The notes beneath the pieces were generated by a model. It was given only the letters and a program-made list of their open reading frames with translations. It was not told where the DNA came from and did no database searches. DNA of 64,000 nucleotides, taken from NCBI GenBank assembly GCA_964350145.1, contig CAYGJL010000011.1, forward strand, positions 1 through 64,000, read 5' to 3'. Each line of letters begins with the position of its first letter. Within the stretch, counting starts at the first letter, position 1. This DNA comes from JACDCY01 sp964350145 (GTDB lineage Bacteria; Gemmatimonadota; Gemmatimonadetes; Gemmatimonadales; Gemmatimonadaceae). Below are positions 50,943 through 60,531 of this stretch, piece after piece. A program made the translations under genes and the position numbers.

Positions 50943-51225
50943 GGCCCTGGCGCTGTCCGCGGCGCTCTTCACGATCGGCGTCGTCGGCGTGCTGATCCGC
51001 CGGAACGCGATCATCATCTTCATGTGCGTCGAGCTGATGCTCAACGCGGTCAACCTCAGCTTCGTCGCGCTGTCGCGGTACTACGGCGCCGACGGGCAGG
51101 TGTTCGTGTTTTTCGTCATGACCGTGGCCGCCGCCGAAGCCGCCGTCGGGCTCGCGATCATCATCTCGATCTTCCGTCACCGGCAGACGGTGAACCTGCA
51201 GAACATCAACCTGCTGCGCGGATGA
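50932..51225 (+). CDS. nuoK: NADH-quinone oxidoreductase subunit K
   Basis: A three-helix membrane subunit with conserved proton-path glutamates: FMCVELMLNAVNLSFV (Glu in helix 2) and VAAAEAAVGLAIII (Glu in helix 3). The 97-aa length is normal. ATG at 50932 begins at the first helix; the upstream ATG at 50863 is read from nuoJ. Stop overlaps nuoL. Confidence 0.95.
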   Translation: MLAEALALSAALFTIGVVGVLIRRNAIIIFMCVELMLNAVNLSFVALSRYYGADGQVFVFFVMTVAAAEAAVGLAIIISIFRHRQTVNLQNINLLRG

Positions 51226-53456
51226 CGGCTCTGCCGGAGGGGATCCTGGCTCTCCTGCAGGAGACGGCGACGCCTGCGGCCGGATCGCACGTGCTGGACG
51301 GCACCGTAGCCGAGTGGCTCTGGCTGGTGCCGGTGCTGCCGCTGCTCGGATTCATCATCAACGGCGCGCTGGCACTGGTCGCCGTTGCGCGCCCCGGCCC
51401 GGGCGATCCCGACGCGGGGCACGGCGGCGACGCGGCGACAGCTCATGCGCTGCCCCACGAAACGGCGGGCGGAGCCCACGGGGACGATCAGCATCCCGTA
51501 GCCAGGCACCGGTTCGCCGGAATCGTGAGCGTGATCGGCCCGCTCATGCTCGCGCTGTCGTTCGCGCTGACCGCGCTGATCTTCCTTGCCATGCGGTCGG
51601 CGCACGCGACCGAGCCGTTCATCCAGAAATACTTCACCTGGATGATCGCGGGCGAGCTGAACCTTGCGGCGGCGTTCCAGCTCGACCAGCTCGCGATGGT
51701 GATGATGCTCGTGATCACGGGGGTCGGAACGCTGATCCACGTCTTCAGCGTGGGCTACATGCGCGACGACCCGGGCTACCCGCGGTACTTCGCGTACCTG
51801 AACCTGTTCGTCTTCTTCATGCTGGTGCTGGTGCTCGGCGCCAACTATCCGGTCATGTTCATCGGCTGGGAAGGCGTCGGCCTCTGCTCGTACCTGCTGA
51901 TCGGCTTCTGGTTCTCGGAGAAGGCCAACGCCGACGCGGGGAAGAAGGCGTTCATCGTCAACCGGATCGGTGATTTCGGTTTTCTGGTCGCGCTGATGCT
52001 GCTGTTCGCGCACCTCGGCACGATGGATTTCCAGGGCGTCGCCGCGGCAGCGCCGCAGCTCTCGACGCCGATCGTAACCGCGATCTGTCTCTTCCTCTTC
52101 CTCGGCTGCGTGGGCAAGAGCGCGCAGATCCCGCTGTACGTATGGCTGCCGGACGCGATGGCCGGCCCCACGCCGGTGTCCGCGCTCATCCACGCGGCTA
52201 CCATGGTCACGGCGGGCGTCTATCTCGTCGCGCGCTCTTCATTCCTCTTCTCGCTCGCTCCGGCAGCGGGACTCACCGTCGCGCTCACCGGCGCTGTCAC
52301 CGCGCTGTTCGCGGCGACGATCGGTCTCAAGCAGTGGGACATCAAGAAGATCCTGGCCTACTCCACCGTGTCGCAGCTCGGCTTCATGTTCATGGCCGTC
52401 GGCGTGGGCGCGTACGTGGCGGGCATCTTCCACCTCGCGACGCACGCCTTCTTCAAGGCGCTGCTGTTCCTTGGCTCAGGCTCGGTCATCTACGCAATGC
52501 ATGCCGCGTATCACAAGACCGGGAGCCACGAGGACGCGCAGGACGTCCGGAACATGGGCGGTCTCCGGCGGCACATGCCGGTCACGTGGGTGCTGATGTG
52601 GATCGCCACTCTCGCGATCGCGGGCATCCCGCCGTTCTCCGGATTCTTCTCCAAGGATGAGATCCTCGCCGGAGTGTACGCGCGCGCGCACGGGTCCACG
52701 CTCGCCGAAGCCAGCTGGCTTGGCATTCCGGGCTCGACGCTCCTCTACTTCATCTACTTCATCGGCATCGCCACGGCGCTGCTCACGGCGATCTACATGA
52801 CGCGGATGATGCTGTACACCTTCCACGGCCCCAACCGCACGGGCGAAGCCGAGCGCGGCGCGCTGAAGGAAGCTCCGTGGGTGATGACGGGCCCGCTGGT
52901 AGTGCTCGGCGTGTTGAGCGCGTTCGGCGGCTGGCTGAATCTGCCGAAGATATTCACCGACATTTTTCCTGTCGGTCCGACGTTCGCGCTCGAGCACTGG
53001 CTGGAACCGGTCGTCGGCGAGCACCAGCTCGCCGTCACGCACGGGGAAGCGGCGCATCTCTCGGCCAACACCGAGTACGCGCTCATTGGCGTCGCGGTGC
53101 TCGTGGCCGTGGCCGGCATCGCTCTCGCGTGGCGCTTGCTCAAGCCCGGGAAGCTCGTGCCCAAGCGCGAGGCGCCGGCCGAGGAAGGATTCGAGCGGGT
53201 GCTCGCCGAGAAGTACTTCGTGGACGAGGGCTACGACCGCGCCGTGGTGCAGCCCATGTATCACGGATCCCGGCTCGTGCTCTGGCGCGGCTTTGACGCC
53301 GGGTTGATCGATGGCTTCTTCGTGAACGGGAGCGCCTGGCTGGCGCGCGCCTTCGGCTGGCTCGGCTCGGCGGCGCAGACGGGCGCCGTGGGCACTTATG
53401 CCTGGGTGCTGGTGCTCGGTGTGGTGGCCGTGATCGGAGTGTTCACGCTCCTATGA
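51222..53456 (+). CDS. nuoL: NADH-quinone oxidoreductase subunit L
   Basis: The distal antiporter-like proton pump subunit with the long lateral helix. The 744-aa protein has the conserved FIGWEGVGLCSYLLIGFW, KAFIVNRIGDFGF, LPDAMAGPTPVSALIHAATMVTAGVYL and STVSQLGFMF. Between the first two helices (residues about 58-97) is a hydrophilic insertion with six His (67, 75, 79, 86, 91, 96), rich in Gly, Asp and Ala. This insert is unusual and may lie on the periplasmic or cytoplasmic face. ATG at 51222 overlaps nuoK, stop overlaps nuoM. Confidence 0.95.
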   Translation: MTALPEGILALLQETATPAAGSHVLDGTVAEWLWLVPVLPLLGFIINGALALVAVARPGPGDPDAGHGGDAATAHALPHETAGGAHGDDQHPVARHRFAGIVSVIGPLMLALSFALTALIFLAMRSAHATEPFIQKYFTWMIAGELNLAAAFQLDQLAMVMMLVITGVGTLIHVFSVGYMRDDPGYPRYFAYLNLFVFFMLVLVLGANYPVMFIGWEGVGLCSYLLIGFWFSEKANADAGKKAFIVNRIGDFGFLVALMLLFAHLGTMDFQGVAAAAPQLSTPIVTAICLFLFLGCVGKSAQIPLYVWLPDAMAGPTPVSALIHAATMVTAGVYLVARSSFLFSLAPAAGLTVALTGAVTALFAATIGLKQWDIKKILAYSTVSQLGFMFMAVGVGAYVAGIFHLATHAFFKALLFLGSGSVIYAMHAAYHKTGSHEDAQDVRNMGGLRRHMPVTWVLMWIATLAIAGIPPFSGFFSKDEILAGVYARAHGSTLAEASWLGIPGSTLLYFIYFIGIATALLTAIYMTRMMLYTFHGPNRTGEAERGALKEAPWVMTGPLVVLGVLSAFGGWLNLPKIFTDIFPVGPTFALEHWLEPVVGEHQLAVTHGEAAHLSANTEYALIGVAVLVAVAGIALAWRLLKPGKLVPKREAPAEEGFERVLAEKYFVDEGYDRAVVQPMYHGSRLVLWRGFDAGLIDGFFVNGSAWLARAFGWLGSAAQTGAVGTYAWVLVLGVVAVIGVFTLL

Positions 53457-55027
53457 TTCAATTTCTCGACTCCATCGGCTACACGGGCTGGGTGCTCCCG
53501 GCGCTGCTGATCATCCCGCTCGCCGGGGCCGCGGTGCTACTGGCGCTCGCGTCCCGCGGAAACGGCGGCGAGCCGGGGCCCGCGCGCACGGCGAGGTTGA
53601 TCGCCTTCTTCACGCTGCTCGTCGAGTTCCTCGTGTCCGTCGGCCTCTGGTGGTCGTTCGAGAACGGCGCGGGCTGGCACGCATCGGTGGAGGTGCCGTG
53701 GATCCCGACATGGGGAGTGCGGTTCTCCATCGGCATCGACGGCTTCGCCCTGATGATGGTGCTGCTCACAACCTTCCTCATGCCGCTCACGGTGCTCGGC
53801 GGCTGGACGAGCGTGCGCACGAAGGTGCACAGCTATCTGATACTCCTGCTCGTAATGACCACGGGAATGCTCGGCGTCTTCCTCGCGCGCGATCTATTTC
53901 TGTTCTATGTGATGTGGGAGGTCATGCTGGTGCCGATGTACTTCATCATCGGCATCTGGGGCGGGGAGCGGCGCATCTACGCCAGCCTGAAGTTCTTCAT
54001 CTACACGATGGTCGGATCGATCCTGATGCTCGTCGGGATCGTGTACCTCGGCATCCAGTCCGGCAGCCCCATCACCGGCGCGCCCGACTTCAGCTACGCG
54101 GCCGCGCTGGAGCTGTCACTCTCGCCCGCCGCGTCGTTCTGGCTGTTCGGTGCCTTCTTCCTCGCGTTCGCGGTGAAGGTGCCGATGTTCCCGTTCCACA
54201 CGTGGTTGCCGGACGCGCACGTCGAGGCGCCCACGGCCGGCTCCGTCATCCTTGCGAGCATCATGCTGAAGATGGGGACGTTCGGATTCATCCGCTTCGC
54301 GCTGCCGCTGTTCCCGGGCGTAGCGATGGATCCGACGGTGCGGATGATCATTCTCGTGCTGGCGGTGATCGCGATCATCTACGGCGCGCTGGTCGCGCTG
54401 GTGCAGCCCGACTTCAAGAAGCTCGTGGCGTACTCGTCGGTGAGCCACATGGGCTTCGTCATGCTCGGCATCTTCGCGCTGACGGTCGAGAGCGTGCAGG
54501 GCGCGCTGATGGTGATGATCAACCACGGAATCTCGACGGGCGCGCTGTTCTTCCTGGTCGGAATGATCTACGAGCGCAGGCATTCGCGCCTCATTGATGC
54601 GTACGGCGGCATCGCGCGGGTGGTGCCCATGTTTGCCGCCGCGCTGACGCTGGTCGCGCTCAGCAGCATCGCGCTGCCCGGGACCAACGGCTTCATCGGC
54701 GAGTTCCTCGTCCTGATCGGCGCGTTCAAGACCTACCCGGTATTGACCGCGCTCGCCGCGACGGGCGTGATCTTCGCCGCGGCCTACATGTTGTGGGCGC
54801 TGCAGCGGATCCTGTTCAACAAGTTGGACAAGGGCGAGAACCGGCATTTGCCGGATCTCAACTGGCGCGAGATCGGGCTGCTGACTCCGCTCATCGCGGC
54901 CATCATCTGGATCGGCGTGTACCCCGCGCCGGTGCTGCGACGGATGGAAGCGGCCGCGCATGACCTCGTCCAGCGGGTCGAGCGCGGGCCTCCCACCCGG
55001 TTCCCCCGCCACCCGATGGCGCCATGA
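53453..55027 (+). CDS. nuoM: NADH-quinone oxidoreductase subunit M
   Basis: Antiporter-like membrane subunit. The 524-aa protein has SIGIDGFALMMVLLTTFLMP, LFYVMWEVMLVPMYFIIGIWGG, FHTWLPDAHVEAPTAGSVILA and KKLVAYSSVSHMGFVMLG, with about 14 helices. The C-terminus ends in a short Arg/Pro tail. ATG overlaps nuoL, stop overlaps nuoN. Confidence 0.95.
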   Translation: MIQFLDSIGYTGWVLPALLIIPLAGAAVLLALASRGNGGEPGPARTARLIAFFTLLVEFLVSVGLWWSFENGAGWHASVEVPWIPTWGVRFSIGIDGFALMMVLLTTFLMPLTVLGGWTSVRTKVHSYLILLLVMTTGMLGVFLARDLFLFYVMWEVMLVPMYFIIGIWGGERRIYASLKFFIYTMVGSILMLVGIVYLGIQSGSPITGAPDFSYAAALELSLSPAASFWLFGAFFLAFAVKVPMFPFHTWLPDAHVEAPTAGSVILASIMLKMGTFGFIRFALPLFPGVAMDPTVRMIILVLAVIAIIYGALVALVQPDFKKLVAYSSVSHMGFVMLGIFALTVESVQGALMVMINHGISTGALFFLVGMIYERRHSRLIDAYGGIARVVPMFAAALTLVALSSIALPGTNGFIGEFLVLIGAFKTYPVLTALAATGVIFAAAYMLWALQRILFNKLDKGENRHLPDLNWREIGLLTPLIAAIIWIGVYPAPVLRRMEAAAHDLVQRVERGPPTRFPRHPMAP

Positions 55028-56511
55028 AGACGTTCGACTTGACGATTCCGTCCCAGCTGATGACCGCGCTGGCACCCGACATCACTCTGATGGTCGGGGC
55101 CATGGGGCTGCTGCTGTGGGCTGCCTGGGGACGTGAGAGCATCCAGCGCCAGAGGGCAGTGGGCGTTGGGGGCATGATCCTGTGCGGCATCGTAGCCGCG
55201 ATGGTCGTGTACTTCATGCAGCAGGGCGCCGGCGTCGGGCCCGGACCCATCGCGCTCGACGGGTTCCGCTGGAGCGCCGACCTGGTGCTGCTGCTCGCCA
55301 CGTTCGCCACGATCGCCCTCTCGATGGACTACAACGAGCGCGAGGGCATCACGTCCGCGGAATCGCACGTTCTGCTGCTGCTGGCAACGTCGGGGATGAT
55401 GGTGCTCGTCTCCGCGCGCGACCTGATCATCGTGTTCCTCGGCATCGAGATCATGTCGGTCGCGGTGTACGTGCTGGCAGGGTTGAACCGGCGCAGCGAC
55501 CGGGCGGCGGAAGGCGCGCTCAAGTACTTCCTCCTGGGAGCGTTCTCTACCTGCTTCCTGTTGTACGGCATTGCGCTGGTGTACGGCGCGACCGGCAGCA
55601 CGAATCTGACGACCATCGCCGACCGGATCGGTGGGACGGGGCCGATCAGCCCGCTGCTGCTTATCGGCATGGCGCTGCTCGTGGTGGGGTTCGGCTTCAA
55701 GATCGCCGCCGTGCCGTTCCACATGTGGGCGCCGGACGTGTACGAGGGCGCGCCCACCCCCGTCACCGCCTACATGGCGGCCGCGGTCAAAGCGGCCGCG
55801 TTCGCGAGCTTCCTGCGCGTGTGGATGGAGGCGTTCCCGCAGGTGTTCGCGCAGTGGCACTACGCGATCTGGTGGCTGGCGGCCGTGACGATGGTCGCGG
55901 GCAACCTGATCGCATTGTCGCAGAAGAACATCAAGCGGATGCTGGCGTACTCAAGCATCGCGCACGCGGGCTACATCCTGGTCGCCGTGCTGGCGCGCGG
56001 CAGCATCGGCAGCTCCGCCTTCCTCTTCTATCTGTTCGCGTACACGCTCGCGACCTTCGGCGCCTTTGCCGTCGTGATCGTGCTGTCGGGCAGAGGCGAC
56101 CGATATCTGAAGATCGAGGACTACGCTGGACTATGGACCGTACGCCCGTGGCTGGCCGGGAGCATGGCCGTGTTCATGCTTGCGCTCCTCGGCTTCCCGA
56201 TCTTCGGCGGAATCGGATTCTTCGCCAAATGGTACCTGCTCCAGGCCGCGCTGGACTCGATCACGCCGCTGACGAACCTCTCGATCATCCTCGTCCTGAC
56301 CAGCGTCGTGTCCGCGGGGTACTATCTGTACGTGGTGTTGGTGATGTTCATGAAGCCGGTATCGCGGCCCGACAGCGAGCCGCAGCCCACCGGCCGGCTC
56401 ACGCAGTGGGTGATCGCCGCCGCGGCGGTGCTGATTCTCGCCTTCGGCATATTCCCCGACCCAGTGGCGCGCCTGGCGCGAAGCAGCGTCATCGTGCCGA
56501 TCGACCGGTGA
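55024..56511 (+). CDS. nuoN: NADH-quinone oxidoreductase subunit N
   Basis: The third antiporter-like subunit. The 495-aa protein has FLGIEIMSVAVYVLAG, EGALKYFLLGAFSTCFLLYGIAL, FHMWAPDVYEGAPTPVTAYMAA and KRMLAYSSIAHAGYILV. It is the last complex I gene. Its stop overlaps a phosphohexomutase (GTGA), so the nuo transcript probably continues. Confidence 0.95.
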   Translation: MKTFDLTIPSQLMTALAPDITLMVGAMGLLLWAAWGRESIQRQRAVGVGGMILCGIVAAMVVYFMQQGAGVGPGPIALDGFRWSADLVLLLATFATIALSMDYNEREGITSAESHVLLLLATSGMMVLVSARDLIIVFLGIEIMSVAVYVLAGLNRRSDRAAEGALKYFLLGAFSTCFLLYGIALVYGATGSTNLTTIADRIGGTGPISPLLLIGMALLVVGFGFKIAAVPFHMWAPDVYEGAPTPVTAYMAAAVKAAAFASFLRVWMEAFPQVFAQWHYAIWWLAAVTMVAGNLIALSQKNIKRMLAYSSIAHAGYILVAVLARGSIGSSAFLFYLFAYTLATFGAFAVVIVLSGRGDRYLKIEDYAGLWTVRPWLAGSMAVFMLALLGFPIFGGIGFFAKWYLLQAALDSITPLTNLSIILVLTSVVSAGYYLYVVLVMFMKPVSRPDSEPQPTGRLTQWVIAAAAVLILAFGIFPDPVARLARSSVIVPIDR

Positions 56512-57875
56512 GCATCGCGCGCGGGATCTTCCGTGAGTACGACATTCGCGGGATCGCCGGCACGGATCTGACGCACGCTACGGCGCGCCTGATCGGGCTC
56601 GGCTACGCCGCCTACCTGCGGGAACAGGGCGAATCCGGCGCCATCACAGTGGGCCGCGACAACCGGCCGAGCGGCGCCGAACTGCGCGACGGACTGGTGG
56701 AAGGGCTGAGAGAGGCCGGCCTGGACGTCGTGGACATCGGCGAGGTGCCCACGCCCGTCACCTACTGGGCGCAGCACAAGCTCGACGTCGTGGGCGGCAT
56801 CCAGATCACGGGCTCGCACAATCCGCCCGAGTACAACGGATTCAAGCTCGGGCTCCGGACCAAGTCCATCTACGGCCAGCAGATCCAGCGGATGTACGAG
56901 CTGATCGCGGCGGGAGATTTTCCGAATGGGGCGGGATCGCTCCGCGAAGAAGCGTTGATTGACCGGTACGTGGACGACATCGTGCGCCTCATAGGACCGC
57001 TCAAGCGCAAGTTGCGCGTCGTGGCGGACTGCGGCAACGGCGCCGGCGCGCTGGTGGCGCCCAAGCTGTTCGAGCGCATGGGACTGAACGCGGACCTCCT
57101 GTTCTGCGAGAGCGACGGCACGTTTCCCAATCACCACCCCGATCCGACGGTCGCGGAGAACGTGGCCGATCTCATCGCGGCCGTGCGGGCGAACAAGGCC
57201 GACCTGGGCGTCGCATTCGACGGTGATGCGGACCGGATCGGAGTGATAGACAATACCGGCGAGATCATCTGGGGAGACTACCTCCTGATCCTGTACGCGC
57301 GGGACGTGCTCCAGCGCACGGGGCCGGGTCAGTCCATCGTGTTCGACGTGAAGTGCACGCAGGCGCTCCCAGAAGCGATCGAGAAGGCGGGCGGCGTGCC
57401 GGTGATGTCCCGCACGGGGCACTCGCTCGTCGAGGAGAAGATGCACGAGACGCACGCGCCGATCGGCGGCGAGATGTCGGGACACATGTTCTTCGCCGAG
57501 GGCTTTTACGGCTTCGACGACGCGCTGTACGGCGCCGCGAGACTCATCCGGATCGTCGCGGATTCGGGGAAGTCGGTGCGGGAGCTGCTCGCCGACGTGC
57601 CGCGGTTCGTGTCCACGCCGGAGATCAGAGTCCCCTCCGACGACGACAAGAAGTTCCCGATCGTGGAGGAGGCGAAGCGGTACTTCGGCGCCCGGTACGA
57701 GACAAACGACATTGACGGCGTGCGGATTTTGTTCGAGCACGGCTGGGGGCTCATCCGCGCGTCCAACACGCAGCCCGTGATCGTGATGCGGTTCGAGGCG
57801 GACACCGCGGAACAACTCGCCGCGATCCGCGGCGAGGTCGAGGGCTGGCTGGCGGCGAAGGGGGTAGCAGTCTAG
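56508..57875 (+). CDS. Phosphomannomutase/phosphoglucomutase
   Basis: An alpha-D-phosphohexomutase that moves phosphate between C6 and C1 of hexoses. The 455-aa protein has FREYDIRGIAGTDLT at the N-terminus, the phosphoserine loop TGSHNPPEYNGFK with Ser103, the metal loop FDGDADRIGV, the sugar loop GGEMSGHMFF and the C-terminal RASNTQPVIVMRFEA phosphate-binding loop. It resembles AlgC-type PMM/PGM enzymes, so mannose and glucose phosphates are both possible. GTG at 56508 overlaps nuoN; the long open frame upstream is a nuoN shadow. Confidence 0.9.
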   Translation: MSIARGIFREYDIRGIAGTDLTHATARLIGLGYAAYLREQGESGAITVGRDNRPSGAELRDGLVEGLREAGLDVVDIGEVPTPVTYWAQHKLDVVGGIQITGSHNPPEYNGFKLGLRTKSIYGQQIQRMYELIAAGDFPNGAGSLREEALIDRYVDDIVRLIGPLKRKLRVVADCGNGAGALVAPKLFERMGLNADLLFCESDGTFPNHHPDPTVAENVADLIAAVRANKADLGVAFDGDADRIGVIDNTGEIIWGDYLLILYARDVLQRTGPGQSIVFDVKCTQALPEAIEKAGGVPVMSRTGHSLVEEKMHETHAPIGGEMSGHMFFAEGFYGFDDALYGAARLIRIVADSGKSVRELLADVPRFVSTPEIRVPSDDDKKFPIVEEAKRYFGARYETNDIDGVRILFEHGWGLIRASNTQPVIVMRFEADTAEQLAAIRGEVEGWLAAKGVAV

Positions 57876-57879
57876 GGCG

Positions 57880-59580
57880 ATGCGCAAGCGACGCCTGGCA
57901 ATCGCGGTTGCATCCGGCGCGATCCTTCTCCTGCTGGGTCGCGCCTTCGTATTTCTCTACACGGATTTCGTCTGGTACGAATCGCTCGGCGCGGCGCCGC
58001 TGTGGCGGGAGAAAGCGTTCGACCAGTTCCTGCTGTTCACCAGCGGAGTCACCGCCGCATTTCTGTTCGCGATCGTGAACCTCTCCGCGGTCCGGCACTC
58101 CATCATCTCGCTGGTCCTCCCGCGGCGCATCGCCAACGTGGAGTTCGCCGAAGCGGTGCCGGTCCGGTTGCTAGACGCCGTGGCGCTCGGCCTGGCGGCG
58201 GTAATAGCCCTCGCTACGACCGCCGCTCTGCCGCAGTGGACCGACGTCGCCAGGGTTCGGGCGGGCGCCCGCTTCGGAGAGAGCGACCCGTATCACCAGC
58301 TCGATCTCGCGTTCTATACCTCCTGGCTTCCGCTCGAGCTGCGGTTGCACGGCTGGATGGTCGTGGTGGTCACCACCGTGACCGTCGTGGTGATAGGGTT
58401 GTATGCGCTCACGCCCAGCCTGCGCTGGAGCGAAGGTGCGCTGCGAGTCTCAGGCTACGTGCGCCGGCACGTCGGAGTTCTCGGCGCGGTGCTGCTGCTG
58501 ATGATCGCGTGGCGGTTCCGCCTCGAGTCGTACACGCTCCTCTCGGACGGCAGCGGCCCATTGGGCGCGTTCACGGCCACCGACGACCGGTTCGTGCTGC
58601 CGTGGTACGTGGGGCTGGTGATCATCGCGGTAGCCGCGGCGGCAGTGGTCGGATGGAGCATGTGGACCGGCCAGGTCACGATCGCGTTCGGAGCCCTGAC
58701 TCTGGTCCTGCTGACGATCGCCGGGGTGCAGCTCTGGCGTCCGATCGCGGTGGGGAGGGCAGGGACCGATGCCGCGTACGAGAGCACCGGCCGGGCATTC
58801 ACCGCCCGGGCCTACACTCCGACCGGAGCCGACACCGCGGGCCGATTCACGGCCGATTCGTTCCCGGCGGTCGTGGACCGCTCGGTGGCGGCGGCGGAAT
58901 CGCGCGCCCTGGTCGCGCCCGGCGCCGGTGGTTACGTCGTAGTCTCCGGACTCGGTCGCGGAGTGCTGGCGCCGTCGGTCGCGTCGCTGTTCTCGCGCCT
59001 GGCGCACGCCTGGCGGGAGCAGGACGGGCGCGTGCTGAGCCTCGACATGCCGACCGACCCGCGCATCGTCCGCACGCGTGACCTGTACGAGCGCGTGCAC
59101 CGCCTGGCGCCGGTGTTCTCCGTGCTGGAGGAGCACGACGCGCTGTTCCACATGGATACGCTGTATTGGGTCGTGCCGATCTACTCGTCGTCGCGACTGT
59201 ATCCGCTGTCGGAGCGGCGGCAGATCGCGGACACCGCGCGCACCTATTTCCGCGAGGCCGCGCGCGCGTACGTTCATTCCGTGACTGGACGGGTTGTCTT
59301 CGTGCCCGCAGAAACAGGCGAGCCGCTCGCCGATGCCTGGCGTCGGCGTTTCCCGTTCAGCTTCCGATCGCGAGCGCAGACGGACGCATGGCGGAGCGAG
59401 CTAACGCCCCTCCCGCGGCCGGTATCGCCGCTGCCGGCCACCGCCGAAGGAGTTGAGTTTCAGGCGACTGTGCGGCGCTTGTACATGCGAATGCAGGCAG
59501 CCCTCGCGAGTTCCGACCTGACGGCATTCGGGCAGGCGTTCGATTCCCTCGGCGGGGTGCTGCGGGAGCGGCCGCGATGA
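57880..59580 (+). CDS. Short UPF0182-type membrane protein
   Basis: A 566-aa protein resembling the N- and C-terminal parts of UPF0182 (COG1615) proteins: YTDFVWYESLGAAPLW near residue 30, several membrane helices in the first 290 residues, FHMDTLYWVVPIYSSSRLYPLSE and YVHSVTGRVVFVPAETG near 430-490. Family members usually have 900-1000 residues with a large central soluble domain. Here residues 300-400 are all that remain of it. No frameshift is apparent and codon use is like its neighbours, so this is probably a true short form. Function unknown. Confidence 0.75.
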   Translation: MRKRRLAIAVASGAILLLLGRAFVFLYTDFVWYESLGAAPLWREKAFDQFLLFTSGVTAAFLFAIVNLSAVRHSIISLVLPRRIANVEFAEAVPVRLLDAVALGLAAVIALATTAALPQWTDVARVRAGARFGESDPYHQLDLAFYTSWLPLELRLHGWMVVVVTTVTVVVIGLYALTPSLRWSEGALRVSGYVRRHVGVLGAVLLLMIAWRFRLESYTLLSDGSGPLGAFTATDDRFVLPWYVGLVIIAVAAAAVVGWSMWTGQVTIAFGALTLVLLTIAGVQLWRPIAVGRAGTDAAYESTGRAFTARAYTPTGADTAGRFTADSFPAVVDRSVAAAESRALVAPGAGGYVVVSGLGRGVLAPSVASLFSRLAHAWREQDGRVLSLDMPTDPRIVRTRDLYERVHRLAPVFSVLEEHDALFHMDTLYWVVPIYSSSRLYPLSERRQIADTARTYFREAARAYVHSVTGRVVFVPAETGEPLADAWRRRFPFSFRSRAQTDAWRSELTPLPRPVSPLPATAEGVEFQATVRRLYMRMQAALASSDLTAFGQAFDSLGGVLRERPR

Positions 59581-60524
59581 GCCCGGCTCAGTCGCTCACG
59601 GCAGTAATCGCGCTGGGCGGCAACGCGCTGTCGCCAGCCGGTGAGCGCGCCACTGCCGCGAATCAGTTCCGGCATACGCGGGCTAGCCTCGCTCCGATCG
59701 TGGAACTCGCCCTGGATGGATGGAAGCTGTGCATCGTGCATGGCAACGGTCCCCAGGTGGGAGACGCCCTGCTGCGCAACGAGATCGCCGCCGCCGAGGT
59801 CGAGCCGCTGCCGCTCGGCCTGCTCGTCGCGGCGACCGCGGGTTGGATCGGCTACATGATCCAGCAGTCGCTCGGCAACGCACTGCGACGGGCGGGCTGC
59901 GACCGGGACGTCGTCAGCATCATCACGCAAGTCGAGGTCTCGCGCGAAGATCCCGCCATGGCGAATCCCACGAAGCCCATCGGGCACGCCCTGGGTGAAG
60001 AGCGCGCGCGCAGCCTGCAGCGCGCCGGCGAGACGGTCAAGGAGACGGACGGAGAGTACCACCGCGTGGTGGGCAGTCCGCTCCCGCTCGCCGTGCACGA
60101 GCTCGGGGTGATCCGCCCGCTGGTCGAGCGCGGGACCATCGTGGTCTCGTGCGGCGGCGGCGGCGTGCCGGTGTTCCGCGACCGGAAGCTGGGACTGGAA
60201 GGCGTGGACGCGGTCGTGGACAAGGATCTCGCCGCGGCCGCGCTCGCGCGCGGACTGGGCGCCGACCTGTTCATGATCCTCACCAACGTGGACGCCGTGT
60301 ACTCGAACTTTGGCACGGATCGGCAGCAGCCGTTCGCGAAGCTGACGGTCAGCGACGCGGAGCGGCTCGACGCCACGGGCGCGTTCGGGGAAGGAAGTAT
60401 GGCGCCGAAGGTACGCGCGGCTGTTGATTACGTGCGGCACACGCAGGGGCGGGCCATTATTACCGAGCTCTCGCGCGGCCGCGACGCGGTTCGGGGCGCC
60501 GCCGGAACGACCATTCTACCATGA
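59577..60524 (+). CDS. arcC: Carbamate kinase
   Basis: Makes ATP and carbamate from carbamoyl phosphate and ADP, or the reverse. The 315-aa protein has VIALGGNALSPAGERATA, IVHGNGPQVGDALLRNE, GWIGYMIQQSLGNAL, SCGGGGVPV, VDKDLAAAALARGLGADLFMILTNVDAVY (split around the Lys) and GSMAPKVRAA. No arginine deiminase or ornithine carbamoyltransferase gene is near, so the source of carbamoyl phosphate is unknown. ATG overlaps the UPF0182 gene. sucC follows after 7 nt. Confidence 0.92.
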   Translation: MSPAQSLTAVIALGGNALSPAGERATAANQFRHTRASLAPIVELALDGWKLCIVHGNGPQVGDALLRNEIAAAEVEPLPLGLLVAATAGWIGYMIQQSLGNALRRAGCDRDVVSIITQVEVSREDPAMANPTKPIGHALGEERARSLQRAGETVKETDGEYHRVVGSPLPLAVHELGVIRPLVERGTIVVSCGGGGVPVFRDRKLGLEGVDAVVDKDLAAAALARGLGADLFMILTNVDAVYSNFGTDRQQPFAKLTVSDAERLDATGAFGEGSMAPKVRAAVDYVRHTQGRAIITELSRGRDAVRGAAGTTILP

Positions 60525-60531
60525 CTACAAA

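Noticed and set aside
55182..56507. Open frame over nuoN joined to the phosphohexomutase (897 codons)
   Set aside because: The upstream part is a shadow of nuoN. The mutase family begins at the GTG at 56508.
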